Assembly (NCBI RefSeq): GCF_003463065.1
Contig: NZ_QSCM01000006.1
Location: 124,001 to 188,000, forward strand
DNA length: 64,000 nucleotides
Source of the DNA: Blautia sp. OF03-15BH
GTDB taxonomy: Bacteria; Bacillota; Clostridia; Lachnospirales; Lachnospiraceae
Reading direction: 5' to 3'
Below the pieces are notes generated by a model that saw only the letters and a list, made by a program, of their open reading frames with translations, was not told the DNA's origin and made no database searches. The stretch's first letter is position 1. Every line of letters starts with the position of its first letter. Shown here piece after piece: positions 30,929 to 39,706 of this stretch. The translations under genes were made by a program, and so were the position numbers.

Positions 30929-31183
30929 ATGGACAAAATGAACTATACCTACATCGTCCGCTGCAGTGACGGTACACTCTACACCGGATGGACCACGGAT
31001 GTTGAGCGACGTGTCAGAACGCACAACAGCGGCAAGGGTTCCAAATACACCCGCTCCCGCCTTCCTGTCACCCTGGTCTACTATGAGACCTACCCCACCA
31101 GACAGGAGGCCATGCGCCGGGAATGGGAGATCAAACAGCTGACAAGAGAAGAAAAAAAGAGACTGATTGCAGATTTTGTCTGA
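30929..31183 (+). CDS. GIY-YIG domain protein (UPF0213/YhbQ-like)
   Basis: An 84-residue single-domain protein: MNYTYIVRCSDGTLYTGWTT holds the GIY-YIG core (here TYI and YTG), followed by RRVRTHNSGKGSKYTRSR and the Glu of the EWEIKQLTREEK helix. These small proteins belong to the GIY-YIG endonuclease superfamily; cellular role is poorly known. I chose the ATG at 30929 because GGAGA lies 7 bp upstream; an ATG at 30914 is possible. Another surface-protein fragment follows directly. Confidence 0.88.
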   Translation: MDKMNYTYIVRCSDGTLYTGWTTDVERRVRTHNSGKGSKYTRSRLPVTLVYYETYPTRQEAMRREWEIKQLTREEKKRLIADFV

Positions 31184-31188
31184 GACCG

Positions 31189-31401
31189 TTTTTGAAAAAC
31201 ATCCGCACCAGAAAGATCATCATCAAGTGGAAAAAAGACAGCAAGGTCTCCGGTTATCAGCTTCAGTACGCTAAAAATAAGAATTTTTACTACAGTAGAA
31301 CTGCAAATATCAGTAAAAAAGCGACCTCTGCCACCCTTCGCTACGCAGGCAAATACTACGGTGCCTGGTCAAAGGTCAAATCCTGTAAGGTGGTAAGATA
31401 A
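31189..31401 (+). pseudogene. Fragment of an FnIII-type surface protein
   Basis: An open stretch without its own plausible start encodes KNIRTRKIIIKWKKDSKVSG, then YQLQYAKNKNFYYSRTANIS and GKYYGAWSKVKSCKVV. This is the strand pattern of the FnIII-like repeats seen in the secreted proteins at 35056 and 39707, with the middle of the repeat shortened. Only the final repeat is left, followed by a strong terminator. It looks like the 3' relic of a larger cell-surface gene. Confidence 0.65.
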
Positions 31402-31412
31402 CAACAGCAAAC

Positions 31413-31456
31413 GAGCCGCAGCACTTGTCAAAAACAGATGCTGCGGCTCATTTTTC
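31413..31456. terminator. Bidirectional terminator between FnIII relic and hemolysin III gene
   Basis: GAGCCGCAGC and GCTGCGGCTC form a perfect 10-bp stem around a 17-nt loop, with ATTTTTC on the plus side. It also lies directly after the stop of the minus-strand gene. Confidence 0.75.
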
Positions 31457-31457
31457 A

Positions 31458-32144
31458 TTATGCGGCTACAAAAGAATACATTACGATATAATGACAGAGG
31501 CTTCCGGCCATGACGAAGAGATGGAAGATCTCGTGAGAACCGAAGTTCTGGTGGCGGGAATTGAAGATCGGAAGCTTCAGGGCGTAGATGATGCCGCCCA
31601 CGGTGTAGATGATGCCACCGGCCAGAAGCCAGCCAAAGGCTGAAGGGCTTAAAGAACTGAGGATCTCCGGCAAGCCCATGAGGCAGACCCAGCCCATGCC
31701 GATATAGACGATCGAAGAAAACCATTTCGGACAGGTGATCCAGCAGGCCTTGATCAGGATGCCTACGGCAGCGATAGACCAGACAATGATACACATCAGC
31801 GGTCCGACACCGTCACGGAGCGTTACCATACAAAGCGGTGTGTAGGAACCGGCAATAAGAAGAAAAATCATGATGTGATCCAGCTTCTGCAAAATCCGGT
31901 TGACACGGACAGAAATATCAAAAGAATGATAAACGGTACTGGCTGTATAAAGCAGGATCATACTGCTGATGAAGACGGTCATGGAAACGATACAGGCTGG
32001 ATCTCCTGTCCGATGTGCTTTGACCAGCAAAGGAACAGCTCCGAAAACCGAGGCGACAGCGCCGATAAAATGAGTGATGGCACTTCCGGGGTCTTTCAGA
32101 AAAGGTTTTTGTGTTTCAATTGCGTGTGTATAAACAGCATCCAT
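31458..32144 (-). CDS. Hemolysin III / PAQR-family membrane protein
   Basis: A 228-residue protein with seven predicted membrane segments and the family motifs: DPGSAITHFIGAVAS with its conserved His near residue 25, STVYHSF, LDHIMIFLLIAGSYTP and, near the C-terminus, SHEIFHLFVMAGSLCHY, whose His residues form the zinc site in PAQR proteins. Bacterial members (YqfA/TrhA) are linked to membrane lipid homeostasis; the name hemolysin III reflects a Bacillus cereus member and does not prove haemolysis. It is monocistronic. Confidence 0.9.
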   Translation of the reverse strand: MDAVYTHAIETQKPFLKDPGSAITHFIGAVASVFGAVPLLVKAHRTGDPACIVSMTVFISSMILLYTASTVYHSFDISVRVNRILQKLDHIMIFLLIAGSYTPLCMVTLRDGVGPLMCIIVWSIAAVGILIKACWITCPKWFSSIVYIGMGWVCLMGLPEILSSLSPSAFGWLLAGGIIYTVGGIIYALKLPIFNSRHQNFGSHEIFHLFVMAGSLCHYIVMYSFVAA

Positions 32145-32364
32145 AATTGATTCCTCGCTTTCTATTTATGGGGCGGGACGATCTCCGGGAGTTGTCTGAA
32201 AATCGTCTCCGGATCAATAACTCTCCAAAATCCTAAACACAGTTTTTGATAATCTTACACGTAGTAATTAAAACTATGTTATCTCATACGAGTATCATAT
32301 ACCAGTCTTCCGGAAAATGCAACCCCTTTTCATAAAAAAATCCCACAAAGAAAAAGTGCCGTGT
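32145..32364. other. Intergenic region upstream of hemolysin III and xpaC
   Basis: Divergent control region. On the minus side it holds the leader of the hemolysin III gene. I see no further gene. A TATAAT at 32365 begins the plus-strand unit. Confidence 0.4.
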
Positions 32365-32370
32365 TATAAT
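32365..32370 (+). promoter_or_regulatory. -10 box of the xpaC-telA operon
   Basis: TATAAT, followed 11 bp later by the leader hairpin. The -35 region is poor. Confidence 0.45.
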
Positions 32371-32381
32371 GTAGCCATAAC

Positions 32382-32451
32382 CGTTCAGGCCATAAAATGC
32401 GACAGCAGCGACAGCGCAGGAAATGTGTGGTCGTAGTTTTTGTTCTGAACG
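32382..32451 (+). repeat. Leader hairpin of the xpaC-telA operon
   Basis: CGTTCAG (32382) pairs with CTGAACG (32445), and inside it AAAATGCGAC with GTCGTAGTTTT. The 3' edge, CTGAACGTC then TTGAATAGAAAAAGGA, parallels that of the ileS leader hairpin (CTGAACGTC then CTCAAGAGAAAGGA). Confidence 0.6.
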
Positions 32452-32479
32452 TCTTGAATAGAAAAAGGAAGATTAAGCG

Positions 32480-33820
32480 ATGGCAGATAAAAATTGGTCA
32501 CAGATCGGTGATGAGATCGAGGATATGGTGCGGAATGCACTGGAAACCAAAGACTTTGGGCAATTGAGCCAGAATATTTCCAGAACCGTGGGGGAAGCCA
32601 TGGAAAATGTGGGAAAGAGTGTTCAGAATGCCGTAAATAAAGCAGACGCGAAAACGCGGGAGGCGGCGGAAAAATATTCCGGCAGGCCGGGGACGTCAAC
32701 GGATCATACGGTTTACAGCGGGACAGTGGAAGGAAAAGGCAGCTCTTCCGGAAGACAGACCTCTTACGAATACAGCCGCTCCACCATGCGGTCTACCCGT
32801 TTTCAGCCCGGCTATGAGCAGGCACGGGAAAAAAACAGAAAGAATTTTCTCCGGGAGCGATTTAAAAATCCGGGTGGAATGACGGGAACCGGTGTGGCAC
32901 TGAGCATCTGTGGCTATACATTCCTGGGAATCCTGGTGATCACACTTGGGATCACGATCCCGCTTCTCCTTCCGGACCATGTGCAGGCGGCAATGATCAC
33001 AACCGGCGTTCTGGCTCCTTTTGTAGCGGGAAGTGCCTTTATGGCCTATAAAGGAAGCTCCCTTTTGGGACAGAGCCGCCGTTTCCGAAGATATGTGGAA
33101 GAATTGCGGGACAGAGAGTTCTGTCAGATCCGGGAGCTTGCCGATGCTCTTGGAAAATCCGAGGATTTTGTAAAAAAAGATGTAGGGAAAATGATCCGGA
33201 AACGGCTTTTCCTTCATGGACATCTCGACAAAGCCCAGACCTGTCTTATGGTGACAGACTCCGCCTATGAACAATATCAGACAGCGGAAAAGCAGTTGGA
33301 AGAGCGTCAGAAGGAAGAAAAACGAAAAGCCGAGGAAGCGGAAAAATTCGGCAGACGAAAAGACCTTCCGGAGGAAGCGAAAAAGACGATCGCTGCCGGA
33401 AGAGCCTACCTGGAAGAGATCAGAACCTGTAATGACCGTATTCCAGGCGTGGAAATCTCTGAGAAAATTTCCCGGCTGGAGCTGGTGATCTCCAAGATCT
33501 TCAATCGCGTGGAACAGCATCCGGAGCTTGTGGATGATCTGGGAAGATTTATGGATTATTATCTTCCTACGACGGTGAAACTGTTAAAGGCTTATGAGGA
33601 ACTGGACGGACAGCCTTCCCAGGGAGAAAATATCGTCAATTCCAAGAAGGAGATCGAGGATACGCTGGATACGATCGATCAGGCCTTTGAAAAACTGCTG
33701 GACAGCTTTTTTGAGGAAGCGGCATGGGATATCTCATCGGATATTTCCGTCCTTCACAACATGTTTGCCCAGGAAGGTCTGACAGAGAGCGATTTTGACA
33801 AAGTAAAAGTGAAACGATAA
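32480..33820 (+). CDS. xpaC: XpaC-like protein (5-bromo-4-chloroindolyl phosphate hydrolysis family)
   Basis: A 446-residue protein: amphipathic N-terminus (SQIGDEIEDMVRNALETKDF), a disordered Ser-rich part (about 85-130), two hydrophobic segments (about 135-200), and a long helical, charged C-terminus ending EEAAWDISSDISVLHNMFAQ. This is the arrangement of XpaC proteins, named for hydrolysis of an indolyl phosphate in Bacillus but without a defined reaction. It is cotranscribed with telA 12 bp downstream, the standard pairing. AAAAAGGAAG precedes the ATG. Confidence 0.82.
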   Translation: MADKNWSQIGDEIEDMVRNALETKDFGQLSQNISRTVGEAMENVGKSVQNAVNKADAKTREAAEKYSGRPGTSTDHTVYSGTVEGKGSSSGRQTSYEYSRSTMRSTRFQPGYEQAREKNRKNFLRERFKNPGGMTGTGVALSICGYTFLGILVITLGITIPLLLPDHVQAAMITTGVLAPFVAGSAFMAYKGSSLLGQSRRFRRYVEELRDREFCQIRELADALGKSEDFVKKDVGKMIRKRLFLHGHLDKAQTCLMVTDSAYEQYQTAEKQLEERQKEEKRKAEEAEKFGRRKDLPEEAKKTIAAGRAYLEEIRTCNDRIPGVEISEKISRLELVISKIFNRVEQHPELVDDLGRFMDYYLPTTVKLLKAYEELDGQPSQGENIVNSKKEIEDTLDTIDQAFEKLLDSFFEEAAWDISSDISVLHNMFAQEGLTESDFDKVKVKR

Positions 33821-33832
33821 AGGAGAAGAAAG

Positions 33833-34987
33833 ATGAGCATGGATTTAAAAGATTTGGAAGCAACACCGACTTTGAGCCTGGATCCTTTCGGAGAGATGGA
33901 AAAAGAGGCGGAAGTACCGGCGGCACCTGCACCGGAAGCGGTAAAACCGGCCTTTGACGAGAGCATCTTAAATGATGACGAGCGGAAAATGGTGGAGAAT
34001 TTTGTGAAACAGATCGATCTGACCAACAACAATATGATCCTCCAGTACGGAGCCGGGGCCCAGAAAAAAATGGCTGATTTTTCCGAAGCAGCCCTGGAAA
34101 ACGTCAAGACAAAGGATCTCGGTGAGGTAGGCGATATGCTCTCCAGTGTGGTGACGGAGCTCAAGAGCTTTGATGCGGCGGAAGAGCAGGAGAAGGGCTT
34201 CTTCGGTTTCTTCAAAAAGAATGCCAACAAGCTGGACACCATGAAGAACAAATATGACAAGGCAGAGGAAAATGTCACAAAGATCGTGAAAGCGCTCCAG
34301 AATCATCAGGTTGTTCTGATGAAAGACATTGCGATGCTGGATAAGATGTATGAGCTGAACAAAACGTATTTTAAAGAGCTCTCCATGTACATTCTTGCCG
34401 GTAAAAAGAAACTTCAGGAGGTTCGTGAGAAGGACTTGAAGGAACTGCAGGAGAAGGCAGAACGAAGCGGTCTTCCGGAAGATGCGCAGGAGGCAAAGGA
34501 TCTGGACAGCTTCTGCAACCGCTTTGAGAAAAAGCTGCACGATCTGGAGCTTACCCGTATGATTTCTCTTCAGACAGCACCGCAGATCCGTCTGGTTCAG
34601 GGAAATGATACACAGATGGTGGAAAAGATCCAGTCTACGGTGGTAAACACCATTCCTTTGTGGAAAAGTCAGATGGTTTTGGCTCTTGGTGTGGAACATT
34701 CCCGTCAGGCGGCAGAGTCTCAGAGAGAAGTCACGGATATGACGAATGAGCTCCTGAAGAAAAATGCACAGACCCTTAAAATGGCCACCATTGAAACAGC
34801 CAAAGAGTCGGAGCGCGGCATTGTGGATATCGAAACACTGAAACAGACCAATGAATCCCTGATCTCTACCCTGGATGAAGTCCTGAAGATCCAGGCCGAA
34901 GGTCACGAAAAACGCCAGGCTGCCGAGGCAGAGATGCAGCGCCTGGAAGGTGAACTGAAAAACAAGCTTCTGGAGATCAGAAGATAA
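33833..34987 (+). CDS. telA: TelA-like toxic anion resistance protein
   Basis: A 384-residue, almost fully helical cytoplasmic protein of the TelA/KlaA family: VENFVKQIDLTNNNMILQYGAGAQKKMADF, then a long coiled-coil run, RMISLQTAPQIRLVQGNDTQMVEKIQ and the C-terminal SLISTLDEVLKIQAEGHEKRQ (each quoted in part). Family members are associated with tellurite and other envelope stresses; the mechanism is unclear. AAGGAGAAGAAAG precedes the ATG and the gene follows xpaC by 12 bp, so the two form one operon ending at the terminator at 34997. Confidence 0.9.
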   Translation: MSMDLKDLEATPTLSLDPFGEMEKEAEVPAAPAPEAVKPAFDESILNDDERKMVENFVKQIDLTNNNMILQYGAGAQKKMADFSEAALENVKTKDLGEVGDMLSSVVTELKSFDAAEEQEKGFFGFFKKNANKLDTMKNKYDKAEENVTKIVKALQNHQVVLMKDIAMLDKMYELNKTYFKELSMYILAGKKKLQEVREKDLKELQEKAERSGLPEDAQEAKDLDSFCNRFEKKLHDLELTRMISLQTAPQIRLVQGNDTQMVEKIQSTVVNTIPLWKSQMVLALGVEHSRQAAESQREVTDMTNELLKKNAQTLKMATIETAKESERGIVDIETLKQTNESLISTLDEVLKIQAEGHEKRQAAEAEMQRLEGELKNKLLEIRR

Positions 34988-34996
34988 CGATTTTAA

Positions 34997-35025
34997 GCTG
35001 CTCCGGAAAAACTCCGGAGCAGTTT
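34997..35025 (+). terminator. Terminator of xpaC-telA
   Basis: CTGCTCCGGA and TCCGGAGCAG pair around AAAAC, followed by TTTT. Confidence 0.85.
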
Positions 35026-35055
35026 TCATGAAAAAGAAATCAAGGAGGACAAACG

Positions 35056-37191
35056 ATGAACAAGAGAACACACACACCGGTGCTGGCCGGCCTTTTATTT
35101 CTGTTTCTTTCGGCAGCTCTGCTGATCTGCCCGGGAAATGTGAAAGCAGCAGGAAAGACATCAGTAAAGAACACGACGATCCGGCTTTCCAAAACCGTTT
35201 TTACCTACAACGGGAAAGTACAGAAACCGGCGGTAACGGTCACTTATCGGGGAAAAAAGCTGAAAGTCAGGAAAGACTATACACTGACCTATTCCAAAGG
35301 CCGGAAAAATCCCGGTTTCTATACGGTAACGGTGAAAGGAACGGGCAGCTATACCGGAACGGTGAAGAAAACCTTCCGCATCAATCCTGTTGGTGCCAGG
35401 CTGGCGACCATGACAAGCCCGGCCGGCGGAACCACACTGAAGCTGACCTGGAAGCGTCCTTCCAGGGCCATCTCCGGTTACCAGATCCGCTATTCCACTC
35501 GGAAGGATTTTAAGAGTGCAAAGGTGCAGACCCTAAGCGGAGCCACGAAATTGACCACGACCTTAAGGCGCCTCAAACCGGGAACACGCTATTATCTGGA
35601 AATCCGGACCTTTTACCGGTATACGAAGACAAAATCCATCTACTCCGCCTGGTCCAGACTGACAGCCAAAACCACAGCAAAGAAAGCAGGCTTCCCGAGC
35701 AATGGCAATACCAGCAACGGCAATACAAACAACAATGGAAATGCTGATCCCCTGGGTTTTCTGAATGAAACCTATGCTTCTCTCAGGAAAAAAACGGGAG
35801 AAACCTTTGAAATTTATGTTACCAACGAAATTCAGAGCGTCAATTTTTCAAAGTCAGATGTTGTGATGCAGGTCAATAAAGGGTCGAAGTATTTCTTCTA
35901 TTTTACAGCGATAAATCCTGGAAAAACGTCCATTACCTTTACCGATATTTATGGACAGAAAATTTCTTCTTCTGTGACGGTTACAGAGGAGACTTACCAG
36001 GATGGGAAAACAACCGAAATGGATTCGGCAAAATACAATGCCAATCTTCCGGTACCGAAAATTCAGAGTGTTGATTATAGTGAGTACTATATAGGTGTGA
36101 ATTGTCCGGGAACCTTTTCTGCTTCTGATCCCTATAGCGGCTATGAAGGCTGGCTCAGCGAGACACGGAATTTTGACCGGTATCTGGAATATGATTCCAC
36201 AGATAGCGACTGGAACGGCCAGGGCTATGGAAAACTGTCCTTCTTTTCCAATTATGACCGGAGCGGAACCACCTATTATCTGAAAGTTCGTTCCTTCAAG
36301 CTGAATGGGACGACGAAAATCTATGGTCCCTGGAGCAGCATTAAAACGGTGTCTGTGGGAAATTATCGCGTGGCAAGCAGTGCGAAGGCAAAGTATTCTT
36401 ATAAGTTCTATTTCCTGGATACGGCTGGTATCGGGCTTTATGGAGGTGTGTCAAAGGCAGTGTATATTCAGACGGATAATCCGGATCCGAATTCCATCCA
36501 GCTGCTCTCGAATGGAAAAACCGTGTTGATCAATCTTTCCAACTTGGGCGGTGGGCAGTATTACGATGATATCGAGTATCTCAATGCGGATGATTATGAT
36601 CATTCGCTTCACAAAGTAAAGGGCGGTTATGTAGGAGAAGTGGAATTTGAAAAAGCAGGAAATTATGATGTGGAAGTCCGCGAGATCCATAAGGAGGGCT
36701 ATGTAACAGCCAAAACACTGCACTGGACCGTGAAGGACTATAACACGGACTTATATGCCTGGATGGATCAGATCATTGCCGCCAACACGAATTCCTCGAT
36801 GACATCTTTTGAAAAAATGGATGCGGTCTGCGAGTATCTTACATCCGAAGATCGCTTCAGCTATCACACGATGAGCAATGGCGAAACGGTGACGCTGGCA
36901 TCGATACCAAATGGCCCTTGTTTCTTAAGTCACCGTTGGAATTCTTATGTTTCTCCCTACATGCTCTGTGTGTTTGCAGAAAGGATCGGGGGCTTTGATA
37001 AGATTCATAACTGTTATGGAGATTATGCGGTTGGATCATCCGAATGGAGTTATACGCACTATTACGCAAAACTGACAATCGGAAGCGAAGATCGTCTGTA
37101 TGCGGTCTGCCCGTCATCTTTTACCGGAGAGATCGGGGAAGTAAAGAAGATTGATTTTTCCAATACCAAGGCGTTGCGCCCGGCCAAATAG
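35056..37191 (+). CDS. Large secreted protein with FnIII repeats and transglutaminase-like C-terminus
   Basis: A 711-residue protein with a signal peptide (residues 1-33, ending VKAAG), an MBG/Ig-like repeat (about 36-115, FTYNGKVQKPAVTVTYRGKK), an FnIII domain (about 120-215), an Asn/Gly/Ser linker (about 220-235), a further beta-rich part, another FnIII-like segment near 330-430, and a C-terminal domain. That last part (about 560-690) has SSMTSFEKMDAVCEYLTSED, a Cys in GPCFLSHRW and a His in YTHYYAKLTI, the layout of a transglutaminase-like papain fold, although the Asp is not clear. AAGGAGGA lies before the ATG. No sortase motif is present. It is probably a cell-surface or secreted protein. 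Confidence 0.7.
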   Translation: MNKRTHTPVLAGLLFLFLSAALLICPGNVKAAGKTSVKNTTIRLSKTVFTYNGKVQKPAVTVTYRGKKLKVRKDYTLTYSKGRKNPGFYTVTVKGTGSYTGTVKKTFRINPVGARLATMTSPAGGTTLKLTWKRPSRAISGYQIRYSTRKDFKSAKVQTLSGATKLTTTLRRLKPGTRYYLEIRTFYRYTKTKSIYSAWSRLTAKTTAKKAGFPSNGNTSNGNTNNNGNADPLGFLNETYASLRKKTGETFEIYVTNEIQSVNFSKSDVVMQVNKGSKYFFYFTAINPGKTSITFTDIYGQKISSSVTVTEETYQDGKTTEMDSAKYNANLPVPKIQSVDYSEYYIGVNCPGTFSASDPYSGYEGWLSETRNFDRYLEYDSTDSDWNGQGYGKLSFFSNYDRSGTTYYLKVRSFKLNGTTKIYGPWSSIKTVSVGNYRVASSAKAKYSYKFYFLDTAGIGLYGGVSKAVYIQTDNPDPNSIQLLSNGKTVLINLSNLGGGQYYDDIEYLNADDYDHSLHKVKGGYVGEVEFEKAGNYDVEVREIHKEGYVTAKTLHWTVKDYNTDLYAWMDQIIAANTNSSMTSFEKMDAVCEYLTSEDRFSYHTMSNGETVTLASIPNGPCFLSHRWNSYVSPYMLCVFAERIGGFDKIHNCYGDYAVGSSEWSYTHYYAKLTIGSEDRLYAVCPSSFTGEIGEVKKIDFSNTKALRPAK

Positions 37192-37299
37192 AATAATAAA
37201 AAGCAGATTATGATGATTTTTATATTGCAGGGAAAATGATGGGATTCTCTCGAATCGCCGGCAGTCCTGAGAATGATTGCAGAAAAAATCGGCGGCTTT

Positions 37300-38133
37300 T
37301 CAGCCGGTATAGTCTTTATTCTGCTCATGATGTACGGTCTTCCGGAAATCTCTGGGGGACATATGAAACTGCTGGCGAAAACAGCCGGAAAAAGAAGAGG
37401 CATCGTGGAAGCCGCAGGAGAGGGCGATCTCTGTGATGGAGTAGCTGGTGGTACAGAGCATTTCCACGGCCATGCGGAGCCGGTGGTTCAGAAGGTACTG
37501 CTTGGGTGAAAGCTTCTCTTTTTCCATAAAGATCCGGTAGAGATAGGTCCGGTCAATGCCGGTGTAGCGGGCTGCATCGGAGATGCGGACGGGATAGGCA
37601 TAGTTGTTTTCCAGATATTCTTTTGCTTTCTGAAGGTAGATCTGGGTGGGTTCCTGAGAAGTCTCAGGAACCTTTTTTTTCATAAAGGAAAAGAGCGGCA
37701 GAAGATTTCCAGCGGCAGAAAGCTGATCTTCAGGGCTCTGCAGAAACGTTTCGCAGAGTTTTTTCATCTGGTCCGTGAGAAGCGTGACAGATTCCGGTGC
37801 TTCATTCCGGAAGACGAAGGTATCGGAAAAAACCGTCCGGCTTAAGATTTCAGAAACCGCTTTTCCATCAAAACCCACCCAGGCGTAGCTCCAGGGTTCC
37901 GCCTCATCTGCCTGATAATACGTCACTTCCCCTGGTAGAATGAGAAAAGCGTCTCCGGCGGAAAGAGAATAGGTCTGCCCCTTGTACTGATAAATACCAC
38001 GTCCGTTTAAAATGACGTGAAGCAGATAGTGAGGCCGCACAGCGGGACCGTAAGCGTGTCTTGGTGAGCAGTTTTCACTGCCACAGAAATAAACATTGAG
38101 ATAGGACTGGTGCCGGGTTTGCTTTTCTTTCAT
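37300..38133 (-). CDS. AraC-family regulator with cupin N-terminus
   Basis: A 277-residue protein: N-terminal AraC-type sugar-binding cupin (RPHYLLHVILNGRGIYQYKG and SAGDAFLILPGEVTYYQAD, about residues 35-85) and a C-terminal double helix-turn-helix (about 180-275, RISDAARYTGIDRTYLYRIF and ITEIALSCGFHDASSFSGCF). It is divergent from the GH4 gene 206 bp away, and such regulators (MelR, RafR, MsmR types) usually activate the neighbouring alpha-galactoside genes when the sugar is bound. AAGGAG sets the ATG at 38133. The sugar is inferred from the neighbour. Confidence 0.9.
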   Translation of the reverse strand: MKEKQTRHQSYLNVYFCGSENCSPRHAYGPAVRPHYLLHVILNGRGIYQYKGQTYSLSAGDAFLILPGEVTYYQADEAEPWSYAWVGFDGKAVSEILSRTVFSDTFVFRNEAPESVTLLTDQMKKLCETFLQSPEDQLSAAGNLLPLFSFMKKKVPETSQEPTQIYLQKAKEYLENNYAYPVRISDAARYTGIDRTYLYRIFMEKEKLSPKQYLLNHRLRMAVEMLCTTSYSITEIALSCGFHDASSFSGCFRQQFHMSPRDFRKTVHHEQNKDYTG

Positions 38134-38339
38134 ATTCTTCTCCTTTTCGTATTGTAAAATAGTCACATCCCTTAAGCAATCGATCAGAATGGCTTTGTAA
38201 TGGAAACATAGGGAAGGCTTGTACGAACGTCAGAATACAACATTTTAACAAGTTTTCTGCACAAACAGGATAGTTGTTTTCTGAAGAAGATTATACAATG
38301 GATTCATCAGAAATAACAGAGAAAAAAGGAGGAGCCGCA
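38134..38339. promoter_or_regulatory. Divergent control region of the AraC regulator and GH4 gene
   Basis: 206 bp between divergent starts. It contains the AraC gene's AAGGAG site on the minus strand and AAAAGGAGGAG for the GH4 gene. No strong -35 is visible for GH4, fitting an activator-dependent promoter. I cannot define the operator. Confidence 0.45.
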
Positions 38340-39662
38340 ATGAAAATCACTTTTATGGGAGCTGGAAGCACGGTTTTTGCAAGAAATGTACTGGGAGACT
38401 GTATGTGCACTCCGGCCCTGCAAAACTGCGAGATCGCACTGTATGACATTGATGAGAAACGCCTGGAGGATTCCAGGATCATTCTTTCTGCCATCAATCA
38501 GAACGTAAACGAGGGAAGATCCGTCATCAAGACTTATCTTGGGGTGGAAAACAGAAAAGATGCTTTACGGGATGCAACATTTGTTGTAAATGCGATCCAG
38601 GTGGGTGGTTATGAGCCCTGTACCGTGACAGATTTTGAGATTCCGAAGAAATACGGTCTGAAGCAGACCATCGCAGATACGCTGGGAATTGGCGGGATCA
38701 TGAGAGGACTTCGGACGATCCCGGTACTGGAAGGATTTGCAAGAGATATGGAAGAAGTCTGCCCGAATGCCCTTTTCCTGAATTATTCCAATCCGATGGC
38801 AATTCTGACCGGCTATATGCAGCGGTATACGAAGATCCGGACCGTAGGCCTCTGCCACAGTGTTCAAGTATGTTCGGAGAATCTTCTGAAGGATCTTGGA
38901 ATGGAAGATAAGCTGGAAGGAAGAACAGAGCTGATTGCAGGAATCAACCATATGGCCTGGCTTCTGGACATTCATGACAAGAATGGCGTGGATCTTTATC
39001 CGGAGATCAGAAAACGGGCGGAGGAGAAGAATACTTCCGGCGAAAAGCATCATGACATGGTGCGCTATGAGTATATTCGCCATCTGGGCTATTACTGCAC
39101 GGAGTCCAGTGAGCACAATGCAGAGTACAATCCCTGGTTCATCAAATCCCGTTATCCGGAGATGATCGAGGAATTCAATATTCCGCTGGATGAGTACCCG
39201 AGACGCTGTATCAAACAGATCGAAGGCTGGGAAAAAGAGAGAGAGGATATTCTCAAAGACGGCAAGATCACACATGAGCGCAGCAAAGAATACGCTTCCT
39301 ATATTATGGAAGCTGTTGTGACCAATCAGCCATACAAGATCGGCGGAAATGTGCGGAACGACGGTTATATCGAGAATCTGCCTTCTGATGCCTGTGTAGA
39401 GGTTCCCTGCTATATTGATGGAACCGGTGTCCATCCCACAAAGGTAGGCAAGCTTCCGGCTCATCTGGCAGCCATGAATGCTTCAAACGTTGGCGTTCAG
39501 CTTATGACCATCGAAGCCGCAGTTACCAAAGACCGCAAAAAGATTTACCAGGCAGCCATGCTGGATCCCCACACTGCCGCAGAGCTTAATATTCGTGACA
39601 TTATTGCCATGTGCGACGAACTGATTGAAGCTCACGGAGATTATATGAAAGAATACAAATAA
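38340..39662 (+). CDS. melA: GH4 alpha-galactosidase (MelA-like)
   Basis: A 440-residue NAD- and metal-dependent glycosidase. The Rossmann start is KITFMGAGSTVFARN, NYSNPM lies near residue 155, and the metal-binding Cys is in GLCHSVQ near 172; INHMAWL holds the His/Asn region. The CHSVQ form and the AraC-type regulator beside it point to alpha-galactosidase rather than to the phospho-alpha- or beta-glucosidases of GH4. The reaction is redox-assisted cleavage of alpha-galactosides such as melibiose or raffinose in the cytoplasm. No transporter is adjacent. I use the ATG at 38340 after AAAGGAGG; the in-frame start at 38274 would add residues before the Rossmann strand. Confidence 0.9.
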   Translation: MKITFMGAGSTVFARNVLGDCMCTPALQNCEIALYDIDEKRLEDSRIILSAINQNVNEGRSVIKTYLGVENRKDALRDATFVVNAIQVGGYEPCTVTDFEIPKKYGLKQTIADTLGIGGIMRGLRTIPVLEGFARDMEEVCPNALFLNYSNPMAILTGYMQRYTKIRTVGLCHSVQVCSENLLKDLGMEDKLEGRTELIAGINHMAWLLDIHDKNGVDLYPEIRKRAEEKNTSGEKHHDMVRYEYIRHLGYYCTESSEHNAEYNPWFIKSRYPEMIEEFNIPLDEYPRRCIKQIEGWEKEREDILKDGKITHERSKEYASYIMEAVVTNQPYKIGGNVRNDGYIENLPSDACVEVPCYIDGTGVHPTKVGKLPAHLAAMNASNVGVQLMTIEAAVTKDRKKIYQAAMLDPHTAAELNIRDIIAMCDELIEAHGDYMKEYK

Positions 39663-39673
39663 TAAGCAAAAAA

Positions 39674-39706
39674 ACACCCCGCAAAATTCTGCGGGGTGTC
39701 GTTGCA
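39674..39706 (-). terminator. Terminator of the LRR protein gene
   Basis: ACACCCCGC and GCGGGGTGT pair around 8 nt. On the minus strand TTTTTTT follows, so it serves the minus-strand gene at 39707; it may also stop melA transcripts. Confidence 0.8.

Noticed and set aside
31458..32144. Hemolysin III as a virulence toxin
   Set aside because: The PAQR-type motifs and wide presence in commensals point to membrane homeostasis; the sequence gives no support for cytolysis.
39674..39706. Terminator mainly for melA
   Set aside because: The U-run is on the minus strand, so it primarily serves the LRR gene; on the plus strand CGTTGC follows the stem.
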